The position numbers were made by a program, and so were the translations under genes. A stretch of 64,000 nt of DNA. Source: Paraburkholderia aromaticivorans. GTDB taxonomy: Bacteria > Pseudomonadota > Gammaproteobacteria > Burkholderiales > Burkholderiaceae. Below the pieces are notes generated by a model that did no database searches, had not been told where the DNA came from, and was given only the letters and a program-made list of their open reading frames with translations. The first letter of the stretch is position 1. The number at the start of each line of letters is the position of its first letter. The stretch covers positions 1 to 64,000 of the forward strand of contig NZ_CP051516.1 in the NCBI RefSeq assembly GCF_012689525.1. Reading direction: 5' to 3'. Positions 1-11,932 of the stretch are shown here, piece after piece.

Positions 1-936
1 GTGGCGGACAACCCCGGCATCTCGTACAACCCTCTGTTTCTGTATGGCGGCGTGGGTCTGGGCAAGACCCACCTGATCCACGCAATCGGCAACCAGCTCC
101 TGATGGACAAGGCCGGCGCGCGGATTCGCTACATCCATGCGGAACAGTATGTATCCGACGTGGTGAAGGCGTACCAGCGCAAGGCGTTCGACGATTTCAA
201 GCGCTACTACCACTCGCTCGACCTGCTGCTGATCGACGATATTCAATTTTTCTCGGGCAAGTCGCGCACACAAGAGGAATTCTTCTACGCATTCGAGGCG
301 CTGGTCGCGAACAAGGCGCAGGTGATCATCACCAGCGACACGTATCCGAAGGAAATTTCCGGTATCGACGACCGTCTGATCTCGCGCTTCGACTCCGGCC
401 TGACCGTGGCCATCGAGCCGCCCGAGCTGGAAATGCGCGTCGCGATTCTGATGCGCAAGGCGCAATCCGAGTTCGTGAGCCTGAATGAGGACGTCGCGTT
501 CTTCGTCGCGAAACACTTGCGTTCGAACGTGCGTGAGCTCGAAGGCGCGCTGCGCAAGATCCTCGCGTATTCGAAGTTTCACGGCCGCGAAATCACGATT
601 GAAGTGACGAAAGAAGCGCTGAAAGACCTGCTGACGGTACAGAACCGGCAGATTTCGGTGGAAAACATCCAGAAGACCACTGCTGACTTCTACAGCATCA
701 AGGTCGCGGACATGTATTCGAAGAAGCGTCCCGCGAACATCGCGCGGCCGCGGCAGATCGCGATGTATCTGGCGAAGGAGCTGACCCAGAAGAGTTTGCC
801 GGAAATCGGCGAGCTGTTCGGCGGGCGCGACCACACCACCGTGCTGCACGCGGTGCGCAAAATTGCCGACGAGCGCAGCAAGGACGCGCAACTGAACCAC
901 GAACTGCACGTGCTGGAGCAGACGCTGAAGGGCTGA
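1..936 (+). CDS. dnaA: DnaA, chromosomal replication initiator (5' end missing)
   Basis: This is the C-terminal part of the initiator ATPase that binds DnaA boxes and melts the origin. The window opens inside the gene, so the GTG at base 1 is an internal codon and not a start. The visible 311 residues begin just before the Walker A motif (GGVGLGKT, about residues 17-24), followed by Walker B (LLIDDIQF, about 76-83), the AAA+ lid, and the DNA-binding domain IV with its signature [11 protein letters not shown] near residue 280. Domains I and II lie upstream, outside the window. The stop at 934-936 is followed by about 220 non-coding bases before dnaN, the usual dnaA-dnaN-gyrB order. Identification is certain; only the left boundary is unknown. 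Confidence 0.97.
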   Translation: MADNPGISYNPLFLYGGVGLGKTHLIHAIGNQLLMDKAGARIRYIHAEQYVSDVVKAYQRKAFDDFKRYYHSLDLLLIDDIQFFSGKSRTQEEFFYAFEALVANKAQVIITSDTYPKEISGIDDRLISRFDSGLTVAIEPPELEMRVAILMRKAQSEFVSLNEDVAFFVAKHLRSNVRELEGALRKILAYSKFHGREITIEVTKEALKDLLTVQNRQISVENIQKTTADFYSIKVADMYSKKRPANIARPRQIAMYLAKELTQKSLPEIGELFGGRDHTTVLHAVRKIADERSKDAQLNHELHVLEQTLKG

Positions 937-1156
937 GCGGTCTGTCTGGAAAAAACGACCTGTTTATTTCCAAACTCGCCCCCATTTTAGTGAGGCGGTT
1001 CCGTTTTCAGGCACAATACAGGTTTAACCGCCCGGCGGCCGCGGGCGGATTTCACGCCGTGACAGGCGCTGCGTGGCGCCGGCGGGGAGCCACGGCTGCG
1101 TGCTGGAAAGCTGTCCTGGCAAGGCGCGCAGGCCGTTATATCAACGAAGGAACTCT

Positions 1157-2260
1157 ATGCAACTGGTCAAGACCGAACGCGATAACCTCCTCAGGCCGCT
1201 GCAAACTGTGAGCGGCATCGTCGAACGCCGCCATACGTTGCCGATCCTCGCCAATTTGCTGATTACCAAGAACGGCCCCGACGTGTCGTTCCTGTCCACC
1301 GACCTCGAGTTGCAGATCACCACGCGTGCCGATTTCGGCGTGGGCGGCGATTCGGTGGCGACCACGGTGGCAGCAAGAAAGCTCCTCGACATTCTGCGCG
1401 CCATGCCCGACGGGCAGGTCACGCTCACGCTGAACGACAAGCGTCTGACCGTGCAATCCGGCAAGAGCCGCTTTGCGCTGCAAACGCTCGCCGCGGACGA
1501 ATTCCCCACGGTCGCGCAAGCTAAAGACTACGGCGCGAACCTCGTGGTTCCCCAAAAGACGTTCCGTCAGTTGCTCGGCATGGTCCATTTTTCGATGGCC
1601 CAGCAGGACATCCGCTACTACCTGAACGGCATGCTGCTGGTAGTGGACGGCGACCAGCTGATGGCGGTCGCAACGGACGGTCACCGTCTGGCGTTCTCGT
1701 CCATGAAGATCGAAGGCTCGTTCCAGCGTCAGGAAGTGATCATTCCGCGCAAGACGATTCTGGAACTGCAGCGTCTGCTGGAAGACATCGACGACACGCT
1801 GAAGATCGACATTGCGCAGACGCAGGTCAAGTTCACGTTCGGCCAGGTCGAACTGGTGTCGAAGCTGGTGGAAGGCAAATTCCCCGACTTCCAGCGCGTG
1901 ATTCCGAAGTCGCACAAGAATCAGTTCGTGATCGGCCGTGAAGAACTGCAGCGCTCGCTGCAACGCGCCGCGATTCTGACGTCGGACAAATTCAAGGGCG
2001 TGCGCTGCATCATCGAGCCGGGCCAGTTGAAGATCATGTCGACCAACGCCGATCAGGAAGAGGCGCAGGAAGAACTGGAAATCGCATACGACGGCGACAG
2101 CGTCGATATCGGGTTCAACGTCACGTATCTGCTCGACGTGCTCGCGAACCTGAAGGTCGACACGTTGCAAGTGAGCCTGGGCGACGCCAGCTCCAGCGCG
2201 TTGATCACGATTCCCGAGAACGACGAATTCAAATACGTCGTGATGCCGATGCGCATCTAA
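1157..2260 (+). CDS. dnaN: DNA polymerase III sliding clamp (beta subunit)
   Basis: DnaN is the ring-shaped processivity clamp of DNA polymerase III and also recruits mismatch-repair and translesion proteins. The 367-residue product has the normal length for the family. It starts MQLVKTERDNLLRPLQ and ends in the clamp tail VVMPMRI, the C-terminal strand typical of beta clamps. I chose the ATG at 1157 because it is preceded by GAAGGA at 1146-1151 and gives the usual N-terminus; the open frame runs further upstream to 1073 but that extension has no clamp-like sequence. The gene lies between dnaA and gyrB and is followed by a terminator at 2286-2314, so it is probably transcribed with dnaA. Confidence 0.97.
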   Translation: MQLVKTERDNLLRPLQTVSGIVERRHTLPILANLLITKNGPDVSFLSTDLELQITTRADFGVGGDSVATTVAARKLLDILRAMPDGQVTLTLNDKRLTVQSGKSRFALQTLAADEFPTVAQAKDYGANLVVPQKTFRQLLGMVHFSMAQQDIRYYLNGMLLVVDGDQLMAVATDGHRLAFSSMKIEGSFQRQEVIIPRKTILELQRLLEDIDDTLKIDIAQTQVKFTFGQVELVSKLVEGKFPDFQRVIPKSHKNQFVIGREELQRSLQRAAILTSDKFKGVRCIIEPGQLKIMSTNADQEEAQEELEIAYDGDSVDIGFNVTYLLDVLANLKVDTLQVSLGDASSSALITIPENDEFKYVVMPMRI

Positions 2261-2285
2261 CGCGTCCAAAAACCAAGAACACACC

Positions 2286-2314
2286 AAGGGGCGCAGCGCC
2301 CCTTTGGCGTTTTT
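2286..2314 (+). terminator. Intrinsic terminator after dnaN
   Basis: AAGGGGC at 2286-2292 pairs with GCCCCTT at 2298-2304 around a five-base loop, followed by a T run at 2310-2314. It sits 25 bases after the dnaN stop and 60 bases before gyrB, so gyrB probably also has its own promoter. Confidence 0.8.
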
Positions 2315-2326
2315 ATGGTGATTTGA

Positions 2327-4849
<2,523 letters not shown>

Positions 4850-5178
4850 GGGCTGCTGCCGAGATAAACGCATGACTTGAGAATATGGAACCCATAAGTT
4901 GAAAGACTTATGGGTTTTTTTTATAGTTCGAACTCGTCGCCCGTCCTGCTGAAACAGTAGTATGTTCGAAAAAGCAAATTGGTCTGACCTCGAAGCGTTC
5001 CGGGACCGCGGGTTTGGGCACACATTCCATCACTAGATTTGAGAGAGATTTGCCCTGACAGACATCGTACGAGATCAGGCATGTCGAAGCCAGACCGATC
5101 TGAGTGTAAGCGTAGCCCCGCATTAGCCGATACCCACCAACCCGCAACGCGCAATCACCAGTCACGCCAACGAGGCAC
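4850..5178. other. Non-coding gap between gyrB and jetD
   Basis: Apart from the gyrB terminator at 4889-4922 I see no gene, RNA or clear regulatory element. The stretch 4925-5170 looks lower in GC than the genes on either side. The minus-strand frame through it is open but matches nothing I recognise and overlaps the 3' end of jetD in another frame. It is the left boundary of the accessory block. Confidence 0.6.
4889..4922 (+). terminator. Intrinsic terminator after gyrB
   Basis: AACCCATAAGT at 4889-4899 pairs perfectly with ACTTATGGGTT at 4906-4916 around a six-base loop, followed by a T-rich run to 4922. An 11-bp perfect stem with a long T run is a strong rho-independent terminator. Confidence 0.92.
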
Positions 5179-6357
5179 TCACCCCAACTTCCCAAGCGCC
5201 GCCTCAACCCACCCAAAGCCAATCTTCTCCTGCTCCAGCCGCAGATTCGCACACAGACGGTTATCGCGCAGATCGTCATACAACGCACCTTCATCGCGAT
5301 TCAGGCGCGGCAAATCCCGCAACGTCTGCTTATCCTCTCTATCCCATTGCGATTCAAACGCCATCAACGTATCCCGATCCATCAAAAACGATTCCACATG
5401 ATCGAATTGATGCCGTAGCTGATCGAGAATCGCAAACCCGTGCGTATCAATATCACCCCAGTAATGAATCCGTCGACGCAAAAACCATGTGGCATTGCTC
5501 AGCATTTCAAAACCGTATCCCGATCCGAAGACAACCATGCTGTCATCAACTGGCGGAAAGGCCAGAAAGTTAATTTCGTTCTCGGTGATAAAAATGCGGC
5601 TAACGTCGAGGTCCAGGCGAGCAAAACTGGCGGCATCCAACGTGACGTCCTGCTCGATGCTGGTAGGACGAAATAGCGCCTTCTTCGCATCCAGCACGCG
5701 AAAGCGGATGCGCAATGGTTTTTCCCGAAAACCATAGCGTGCCGCAAACTGGCCGAGGCCGGACCGCACCGGGTCCACTGTCTCCTCGGGCAATACGACA
5801 TCCAGTAGTTCCGAAAGCACACCGCGATAGGCCTCGATGAATTTGGTGTGTACGTTTGCGATATCGATCTGCCGCAGATACACACCCGGACGCGGATGCC
5901 GCTCAAGCCAAACGCATACGTCCAGCAGCCGCCCCCACACCTCAGCCAGTTCAAGCGCCCTTAACGGTCTTTTCGCGAGCCACGGAACAAGGCGCGGCTC
6001 GCGCGCACGGGTCACATCCAGCAGCAGTGCGAACCGGACCCCATCGCGTTGTTTTCCAATCAACGCAACGGCATCCTCGAATGAATCGATCCAGACTTCA
6101 ACCGGCAACGCATTGGCACCAAAAACTCGGTGCCGAAACTCACGCATTTCAACGCGGCAATGTGCGGTTGCCCTAAGCGCGCTACTCCATTGACGAATGT
6201 CCTCGAAGCGTTCCGTGATTTCAGCCGATGTAGGCCCTTTGAGCACGAGACGCCTTGGGAACAACGTCGCGCCGGTCGCGAGCCCAGCAAGCAGCTCACC
6301 CCGCTCCCAGAGCCGGCTCACCTGCGTGCGCAGTTCTGCGGGTGTGGTCCAACTCAC
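5179..6357 (-). CDS. jetD: JetD, Wadjet TOPRIM-type nuclease subunit
   Basis: JetD is the DNA-cleaving subunit of Wadjet, an SMC-like complex that linearises small closed-circular plasmids. The 392-residue protein fits the DUF3322/DUF2220 family. The N-terminal half (about 1-200) is the arm domain. The C-terminal part holds a TOPRIM fold with the acidic residues expected for metal-dependent cleavage: E259 in ITENE and D302/D304 in WGDIDTHG (300-307). The gene starts with GTG at 6357 and overlaps the jetC stop by four bases (GTGA), so it is translationally coupled as the last gene of jetABCD. No truncation or frameshift is seen and the catalytic residues are present, so it is probably active. 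Confidence 0.9.
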   Translation of the reverse strand: MSWTTPAELRTQVSRLWERGELLAGLATGATLFPRRLVLKGPTSAEITERFEDIRQWSSALRATAHCRVEMREFRHRVFGANALPVEVWIDSFEDAVALIGKQRDGVRFALLLDVTRAREPRLVPWLAKRPLRALELAEVWGRLLDVCVWLERHPRPGVYLRQIDIANVHTKFIEAYRGVLSELLDVVLPEETVDPVRSGLGQFAARYGFREKPLRIRFRVLDAKKALFRPTSIEQDVTLDAASFARLDLDVSRIFITENEINFLAFPPVDDSMVVFGSGYGFEMLSNATWFLRRRIHYWGDIDTHGFAILDQLRHQFDHVESFLMDRDTLMAFESQWDREDKQTLRDLPRLNRDEGALYDDLRDNRLCANLRLEQEKIGFGWVEAALGKLG

Positions 6358-9300
6358 GTCTCGCTCCTGCCTTTTTCCTCGCGGTATTCTTCAATCGACA
6401 GATTGCGCAGCCTTGATTCGCGCCCCTCCTGATTGTCGACAAATCCGACGCTGGCCACGAACGGCTCGATGATATAAATCTTCTGCAGCGGGGTGACGAT
6501 CAGCAATTGCAGGTTCAATTGAGCGAAAAGCCGCAAACCATATTGCGCGGACTCGTCGGAACCGCGACCAAATGCTTCGTCGATGACTACAAAGCGGAAC
6601 GAGCGTGAGCGCACGGCGCCCCACTCGAGACCGAACTGATAAGCAAGGCTCGCGGCCAGGATCGTATAGGCGAGCTTTTCCTTTTGTCCACCAGACTTAC
6701 CGCCCGAGTCGGAATAGTGCTCGTGCTCGCTATTATCTTCGCGCCAACGCTCGCTGGCGGCGAACACGAACCAGTTCCGCACGTCGGTGACCTTCGCCGA
6801 CCAGCGACGATCCTGCTCGGTCAGCCCCTCACGCCCTCGAAATCGTTCAATGATCTGCTTCACCTGAAGAAATTTAGCTTCGGAATACTGCACGTCTTCC
6901 GAGCCGGTTAGCGTGCCTTCGGTACACGAACGCAAGTCGCTCTGAAAGTCACGAATCTCCGCGTCCTGGCTCAACTGCGCCTCCAGAACGATATATCTGC
7001 CGGCGTTGTAGTCAATCTGCGTCAGCGACTCGTTGATCAGCGCGATCCGCTCTTTTATCGTCTCTCGTTCGCGAGCCAGTTGCGACTGAAAGTTGGCCAC
7101 TTCGCGAATGGTGTTCTCATTGAGCAAATCCTTGAAGCGCGCTTCGAAGCGCGGCAGATCGTCCGCTTTCAACGTGTCCAGCATCGCGCGATATTCGGAT
7201 GCCGCTTCAATGGCAACATCCACTTCCTGTGTCTCAAGCGGGAAAGCCGTGCAGTACGCGCGCATGGCATCGATGATCTTGTCGCGCTGACGCGAAACCT
7301 TCTTGTCCTCGGCGTCGATATTGTCCTGCAGCCATTTGCGCATATCGCTCTCGCGATTGTCACAGGATTCGACGGTCAGTTGATGTTTGCCGAGCACCTC
7401 GGACCACAGATCGGCGAGCCGCGCGAAGTACTTCGTGTGAATCGAGTAAGCCGGGTCGTCGAGAACTGCCCGCGTATGCGTGTGCAGATCGTCGGCGATA
7501 TGCTGCCGTTCTTCGGTCCGCGTGCGCTCGGCCTTGTGTCCATCGAGTTGCGCCTCGACGTCAATCAGCGCGGCGCTGACTTGATTCAGACGGTGGGTCA
7601 GTTCCTGCAACAAGTCGGAGGCTGACTCCAGGCGAGTCTTCTCATCACGCAATGCGGCGATTTCCGCCGCGACGCTGCACCAGTCGATCTCGCGATACTC
7701 GGCATGTTCGTTGAGCAGCGACAGCGCGGTCAGGCGCGTCTTCAATTCAGCGTGTTCGGCCTGAATCCTGCCGATCAGCGCACCCAATTGGCTCAGCTGT
7801 GCAGCCAATTGTCCGGATTGCACTTCGAGCGCCTCAATTTTTGCCGTATTGGTCCAGCCCAACACGTAACGCCGACGATCGTCCAGCCGATGACGATCGT
7901 CTTTCTCGTGCCGCTCGCCCGGCGCCTTGATCTGACCGGCGCGCGTAATGGCCCGCGTTTCGCGGCGGAATTGTTCCTGGGTGTCGCAGCAAACGACATT
8001 GAAGCGCTGCGCCACTTCGCACTCTAGCCAGTCGTAGAACGGCGAGTCAGGTTTCACCGAAAGCTTGCGTGCCAGCGAATCGCGATGTAGTTCGGGGCGT
8101 TCGCGTCGGGTGGATTGCCGGACCCGATAATAAACGAGTCGCCCTTTGAGGTGAGTCTCGTCAACCCATTCGGTGACAGCGGCGTAGTGCTCATCGGATA
8201 CCAGAAGCGACAGGCCGAAATTCCGCAGCAGACGCTCGGCGGCGCCTTCCCAGTCGCGCTCATTCTCGTGTACCTGCAGCAATTCGCCGGCGAAGCATAC
8301 ATCCGCTTCGGGAAGCGCGAGGGCATTGCACAGCGCCGCACGCATCGCGATCTGTTCGGCCGGAATATTGCTGCGCCGACTCTTCAAGCTATCGATCTCC
8401 ACCGACAGCGCGTCATGTTCCTGTCTGCCCGCACGGAAAGTCACGCCGTGCTCGGTCAAGTCGTTTTGCAACCGTGCTTCATCCGATTGCGCGGCGTCGA
8501 GACGCTCCGTCAGACGCCGGCGCAACGCGAGAAAGGCGTGTTCGTCATCAGGAACCGGTTCGCCTGCAATCTGCGCGAGATCGTCGAAACGATGCGCTTT
8601 CTGCTTGCGTCTCACGCACTCGGCGTCTTGAGATCGAATCTCTGCGTCGAGCCGCTCCAACCGGTCTCCGCCGTTTTCGGCGATGTTGCGCCGTAGTTCG
8701 CCTTCTTCGACACGCTGCGCGGCGCGCATGGCATCGAGTCGCTTGACATGAGCGTCCTGTCGCTCCCATTCCGCAGCGAGAATCTCGATCCGGCGATCGA
8801 GCAAACCGAGTTTGAGGTCGGCGGCGTACGATCTAAGCGCTTCCCGGCAGGCGCGCAGATCTTCGACTTGCGACACCAGCAACGCGTGCCGCTCGCAATC
8901 CTCGACCAGCGGACTCAGCCTTTCCATCTGCCGCTTGGCCTTCAACACGGCCTCATGTGCGCGGTTCAGGTCGTCGAAGTGGCCAATCAGTGCGGTCATG
9001 CGCGACGCCACATCGAACGGTTCGAGCATATGGCTGCGAACAAAATCCGTCAGATTGCCCACCGACTTCATGGACACCGTTTGATGAAACAATTCCAGCG
9101 CCTGCTCGTTCTCGATCCCGAAGCGTCGGCGGAACCATGCACCGTAGGGCGGAAAGCTATCGAACACGTCCGCGCCGAGCGCACGCAGCTTCTTGCGTAG
9201 ACCGGAGATATCTGGTCCGAAGTCGGCGAAGTCTGTTGAGATCGACAGCGCCCGTTCCGCGCCGATGAACAGTCGCGCGGGCTGACCGTGCGGCTCTTTC

Positions 9301-9728
9301 ATCCAGAACACCTGAGCCAGCGTGACGGTCAGGTCATAGCCTGCGTTGTAGAAGCGGCCGAGAATCACCGAATAGCTGTTCGAGTCCCGCAAAGCTACGG
9401 GCTTAGCTGCACCGCTGGCTTCGTTGCGTTCTGACTTGTAATGGCCGAGCACGTACGAGCGCAGCGTGCGCTCCTTACTGTCGGCGCCCGCGGCTTTGTT
9501 ATAGGCGATGCGATGCGCGGGAACAAGCAGCGTCGTCACGGCATCGACGAGCGTCGATTTGCCGGAACCGATGTCGCCCGTCAACAGTGCGTTCTTGCCG
9601 CCGGGGTTCAGCGTCCACACCCGGCGGTCGAAGGTCCCCCAGTTGAAGACCTCCAGTTGATGCAGGCGAAAACCGGACAGTGCGTCGTCTGCGACGAAAT
9701 CGAGTCCGGGCAGTTGCATGTCAGTCAT
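6354..9728 (-). CDS. jetC: JetC, Wadjet SMC-like ATPase
   Basis: JetC is the motor subunit of the Wadjet complex, a MukB/SMC-like ATPase with long coiled coils that loads onto DNA and extrudes loops. The 1124-residue protein has Walker [10 protein letters not shown] at 51-59 near the N-terminus. A long charged, Glu/Arg/Gln-rich central part follows, consistent with coiled coils and a hinge. The ABC signature [11 protein letters not shown] and Walker [15 protein letters not shown] (from 1047) lie near the C-terminus. I placed the start at 9728 (MTDMQLPGL), which overlaps the jetB stop at 9721-9723. A further in-frame ATG lies three codons inside. The longer open frame to 9863 runs through jetB and is not used. 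Confidence 0.92.
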   Translation of the reverse strand: MTDMQLPGLDFVADDALSGFRLHQLEVFNWGTFDRRVWTLNPGGKNALLTGDIGSGKSTLVDAVTTLLVPAHRIAYNKAAGADSKERTLRSYVLGHYKSERNEASGAAKPVALRDSNSYSVILGRFYNAGYDLTVTLAQVFWMKEPHGQPARLFIGAERALSISTDFADFGPDISGLRKKLRALGADVFDSFPPYGAWFRRRFGIENEQALELFHQTVSMKSVGNLTDFVRSHMLEPFDVASRMTALIGHFDDLNRAHEAVLKAKRQMERLSPLVEDCERHALLVSQVEDLRACREALRSYAADLKLGLLDRRIEILAAEWERQDAHVKRLDAMRAAQRVEEGELRRNIAENGGDRLERLDAEIRSQDAECVRRKQKAHRFDDLAQIAGEPVPDDEHAFLALRRRLTERLDAAQSDEARLQNDLTEHGVTFRAGRQEHDALSVEIDSLKSRRSNIPAEQIAMRAALCNALALPEADVCFAGELLQVHENERDWEGAAERLLRNFGLSLLVSDEHYAAVTEWVDETHLKGRLVYYRVRQSTRRERPELHRDSLARKLSVKPDSPFYDWLECEVAQRFNVVCCDTQEQFRRETRAITRAGQIKAPGERHEKDDRHRLDDRRRYVLGWTNTAKIEALEVQSGQLAAQLSQLGALIGRIQAEHAELKTRLTALSLLNEHAEYREIDWCSVAAEIAALRDEKTRLESASDLLQELTHRLNQVSAALIDVEAQLDGHKAERTRTEERQHIADDLHTHTRAVLDDPAYSIHTKYFARLADLWSEVLGKHQLTVESCDNRESDMRKWLQDNIDAEDKKVSRQRDKIIDAMRAYCTAFPLETQEVDVAIEAASEYRAMLDTLKADDLPRFEARFKDLLNENTIREVANFQSQLARERETIKERIALINESLTQIDYNAGRYIVLEAQLSQDAEIRDFQSDLRSCTEGTLTGSEDVQYSEAKFLQVKQIIERFRGREGLTEQDRRWSAKVTDVRNWFVFAASERWREDNSEHEHYSDSGGKSGGQKEKLAYTILAASLAYQFGLEWGAVRSRSFRFVVIDEAFGRGSDESAQYGLRLFAQLNLQLLIVTPLQKIYIIEPFVASVGFVDNQEGRESRLRNLSIEEYREEKGRSET

Positions 9729-10368
9729 CCGCGTTCCTTGAAGCTGCTGTGCCGAGTTGCGCCTGGTAGCCCGCGAGCCGTGCGTCGAAATCGGCGAGCC
9801 ACTGAGCGTCGACGAACGCTTTGAGAATGCGCTGTACTTCGAACGCGCCGGCTTGCCCCTCACGCTTGCCGACAGTCGGCTTCAGCTTACGCAAAAAACC
9901 GAGTTCGATGATCTTGTTCATATGCGTGTCGATCTGATCGATCAGTTTGGCCTCGTTGCTGCCCGCCGGTAAAAACACACGGACCGTCTCCACAATCTGC
10001 TCGCGTGTGAGAATGAGGCGAGTCTCTCCGCCGCCGGCGTCGGACTCGGCGAGCTTCTTGCGCAGCAACGCTAGCATCAGACTGACCGGAAAAGACAACG
10101 GGCGTCGCGCGATAAGACGCGGCAACGCAGGCGAAGCGTCGTCGTCGCTATCCGGGCGTGAGCGCAGGAACGCATAACCCTCGGCTTCGTCGAGCACCAA
10201 CTCGAGATTCAGCACCGTCACGTAGTCTCTTACGCGTGCCTGCAAGTCGCGCAGCGCGCTCCAAAGCGGCGTATCCGCGTCCCGATAGATCACGCCTTTA
10301 AGCAACGGAATCAAAAGGCTCGACAGATCGTGCGTCGAAACCGTTGCGTCATGTTGCTGTTCCTGCAT
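9721..10368 (-). CDS. jetB: JetB, Wadjet MukE-like kleisin-associated subunit
   Basis: JetB (DUF4194 family) is the small winged-helix partner, comparable to MukE, that binds the kleisin JetA in the Wadjet complex. The product is 215 residues, a usual length. The start at ATG 10368 ([10 protein letters not shown]) lies two bases after the jetA stop; the open frame to 10557 overlaps jetA and has Arg-rich shadow sequence. The segment from [20 protein letters not shown] through [10 protein letters not shown] near the C-terminus resembles the family. Assignment rests mainly on context between jetA and jetC plus this family resemblance. Confidence 0.85.
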   Translation of the reverse strand: MQEQQHDATVSTHDLSSLLIPLLKGVIYRDADTPLWSALRDLQARVRDYVTVLNLELVLDEAEGYAFLRSRPDSDDDASPALPRLIARRPLSFPVSLMLALLRKKLAESDAGGGETRLILTREQIVETVRVFLPAGSNEAKLIDQIDTHMNKIIELGFLRKLKPTVGKREGQAGAFEVQRILKAFVDAQWLADFDARLAGYQAQLGTAASRNADD

Positions 10369-10370
10369 CT

Positions 10371-11825
10371 TTATCTCACGAAAATGACTCGTGGCAGGCT
10401 CGCCCGCCGGGTCTGCTGTTCGCCGCTGTCCTTCTGACCGCGCCAGACGATCGTTTCGCTGACCTGCTCGTCCACCGCCGTGCTGAACGTATCGCCCGCA
10501 AGTTGCAGGTAAGCGACGAGTTCGGCTAGACCTTGTTGTAGCGGCTGGATTTCGCAAAGCTCGCGTAGCGTCACCTGCGATCGGTCCTGCAGGATATGAC
10601 GGATATGCCGCACCAGTCTTGCTTTGTCGACCACGACCTGGGCGTACAGCGCCGCGGCGTCGATGTCAGCATCGCCGGCCTCGATAGCAATGGTGGCAAT
10701 GCGCGGTTTGAGGCTCGGCGCATAGAGCGGACGCTCCATCGGCAGTTCGATATCGACGGCAATATCGGCAATAGTCATGACCTCGCCGGGCGGCGGCGTC
10801 TCGCGCAGCGCCAGCGCTTTAGCCTCCACCCCGTGCAAAATATCCATGATGCGGCGGTTTTCGAGCCACGCCTGATCGTCGAGAAAGCGCCGCAGTTGCT
10901 GCGATAGAAAAGCGACGGTGCGCTGCGTATGCTCGCCCGCTTCGAGCCAGTCATAATGAACGCGCCGTGTGCGTACGTCGGGCTTGAGTTCCGCCACGGG
11001 TGGGAGCGCCAGCACGCGGTCGAGCAACGCGGTCAGTTCTTCCTGGCGACTGCTCGACATCAGGAAGTCCCAGAACGCCCGGAAGCTGCGCCCTTGATCC
11101 GAATCGGCGATCATATCGCGCTCACCCATGATTTCTTCCAGAAGTTCACCTTTCGCGCCGTCCCACAGAGCAATACGTTCACGCACCCGGCGATCGAGAC
11201 CACGAAAGTTATGCTCGACCTCACGGAAATCGGTCAGCAGGTCCCGCGCGATTGCTGTGAACTGCTGGAAGCGATCTTTAAGCGCGGTGTCATCCAACAT
11301 GGAAATGTCGCCCGCCTCCGCGCGAGCGATCTCCGCGTCGATCTCAGCGCGGCGCTTATGCAGTTCGGCAAGTCGTGTCTTGGGGTCGCTTTCGCTGCCT
11401 TCACTCATCTGTTTGAGCAACTCGAAAAGCGTAAGCAGCCGCGACTCTGTACCGACGAAGCTGCGTGCGGTCAATGTAGCGAGCCAGGCAAGCGCCTTTT
11501 CCGTAGCGGGCGTGAGATCGAAATGCGGTTCGTCCGAGTCCTGACGATAAAACTTGCGCAGCCAGCCTTTGTCGTTGGCGGCCCAGTCGTTGAGGTAATC
11601 GGAAGCCGCTTTGGGAAAGGTGGCGGCACCGAGTTGTTCGCGCAGTGCATACAATTCGTCCTCGAGCGCCTCGGCCAAGTCTGCTTGCGACATCTCGCGC
11701 ACATTGGGTGCAGTGAAAGTGCGGTGCAGAAAGCTTGCCACGAGCGGCGCGTGGTCCGAGCGCAGGAGGCGCCATGCCGGATGGTTCTGGCGTAACGCGT
11801 CGAGCGTGGAGAAGTCGAGGTTCAT
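10371..11825 (-). CDS. jetA: JetA, Wadjet kleisin-like subunit (DUF3375)
   Basis: JetA belongs to the DUF3375 family and acts as the kleisin (MukF-like) subunit that bridges the JetC heads and recruits JetB. The 484-residue protein starts MNLDFSTLDALRQNHPAWRLL, a typical start for this family (first helix, then HPAWRLL). It includes a helical, charged middle (about 150-300) and a C-terminal winged-helix-like part ending LPRVIFVR. It is the first gene of jetABCD. The RT gene ends 107 bases upstream on the same strand. That gap contains two copies of the 9-mer CGTTCGCAT (plus strand 11863-11871 and 11905-11913) but no promoter with good spacing, so both read-through from the RT and an own promoter are possible. 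Confidence 0.9.
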   Translation of the reverse strand: MNLDFSTLDALRQNHPAWRLLRSDHAPLVASFLHRTFTAPNVREMSQADLAEALEDELYALREQLGAATFPKAASDYLNDWAANDKGWLRKFYRQDSDEPHFDLTPATEKALAWLATLTARSFVGTESRLLTLFELLKQMSEGSESDPKTRLAELHKRRAEIDAEIARAEAGDISMLDDTALKDRFQQFTAIARDLLTDFREVEHNFRGLDRRVRERIALWDGAKGELLEEIMGERDMIADSDQGRSFRAFWDFLMSSSRQEELTALLDRVLALPPVAELKPDVRTRRVHYDWLEAGEHTQRTVAFLSQQLRRFLDDQAWLENRRIMDILHGVEAKALALRETPPPGEVMTIADIAVDIELPMERPLYAPSLKPRIATIAIEAGDADIDAAALYAQVVVDKARLVRHIRHILQDRSQVTLRELCEIQPLQQGLAELVAYLQLAGDTFSTAVDEQVSETIVWRGQKDSGEQQTRRASLPRVIFVR

Positions 11826-11932
11826 GGCGCGAAAGTCGGAGAGCGGAAACGGTCAGTTTCGTCGTTCGCATCCTACTGTCCGATGCGGCGAACACAGCGA
11901 TCATCGTTCGCATTTTATGCGCAGAATGATCC

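Noticed and set aside
4908..5294. A 128-codon minus-strand frame through the gyrB-jetD gap
   Set aside because: It overlaps jetD in another frame, has no ribosome site and no recognised domain.
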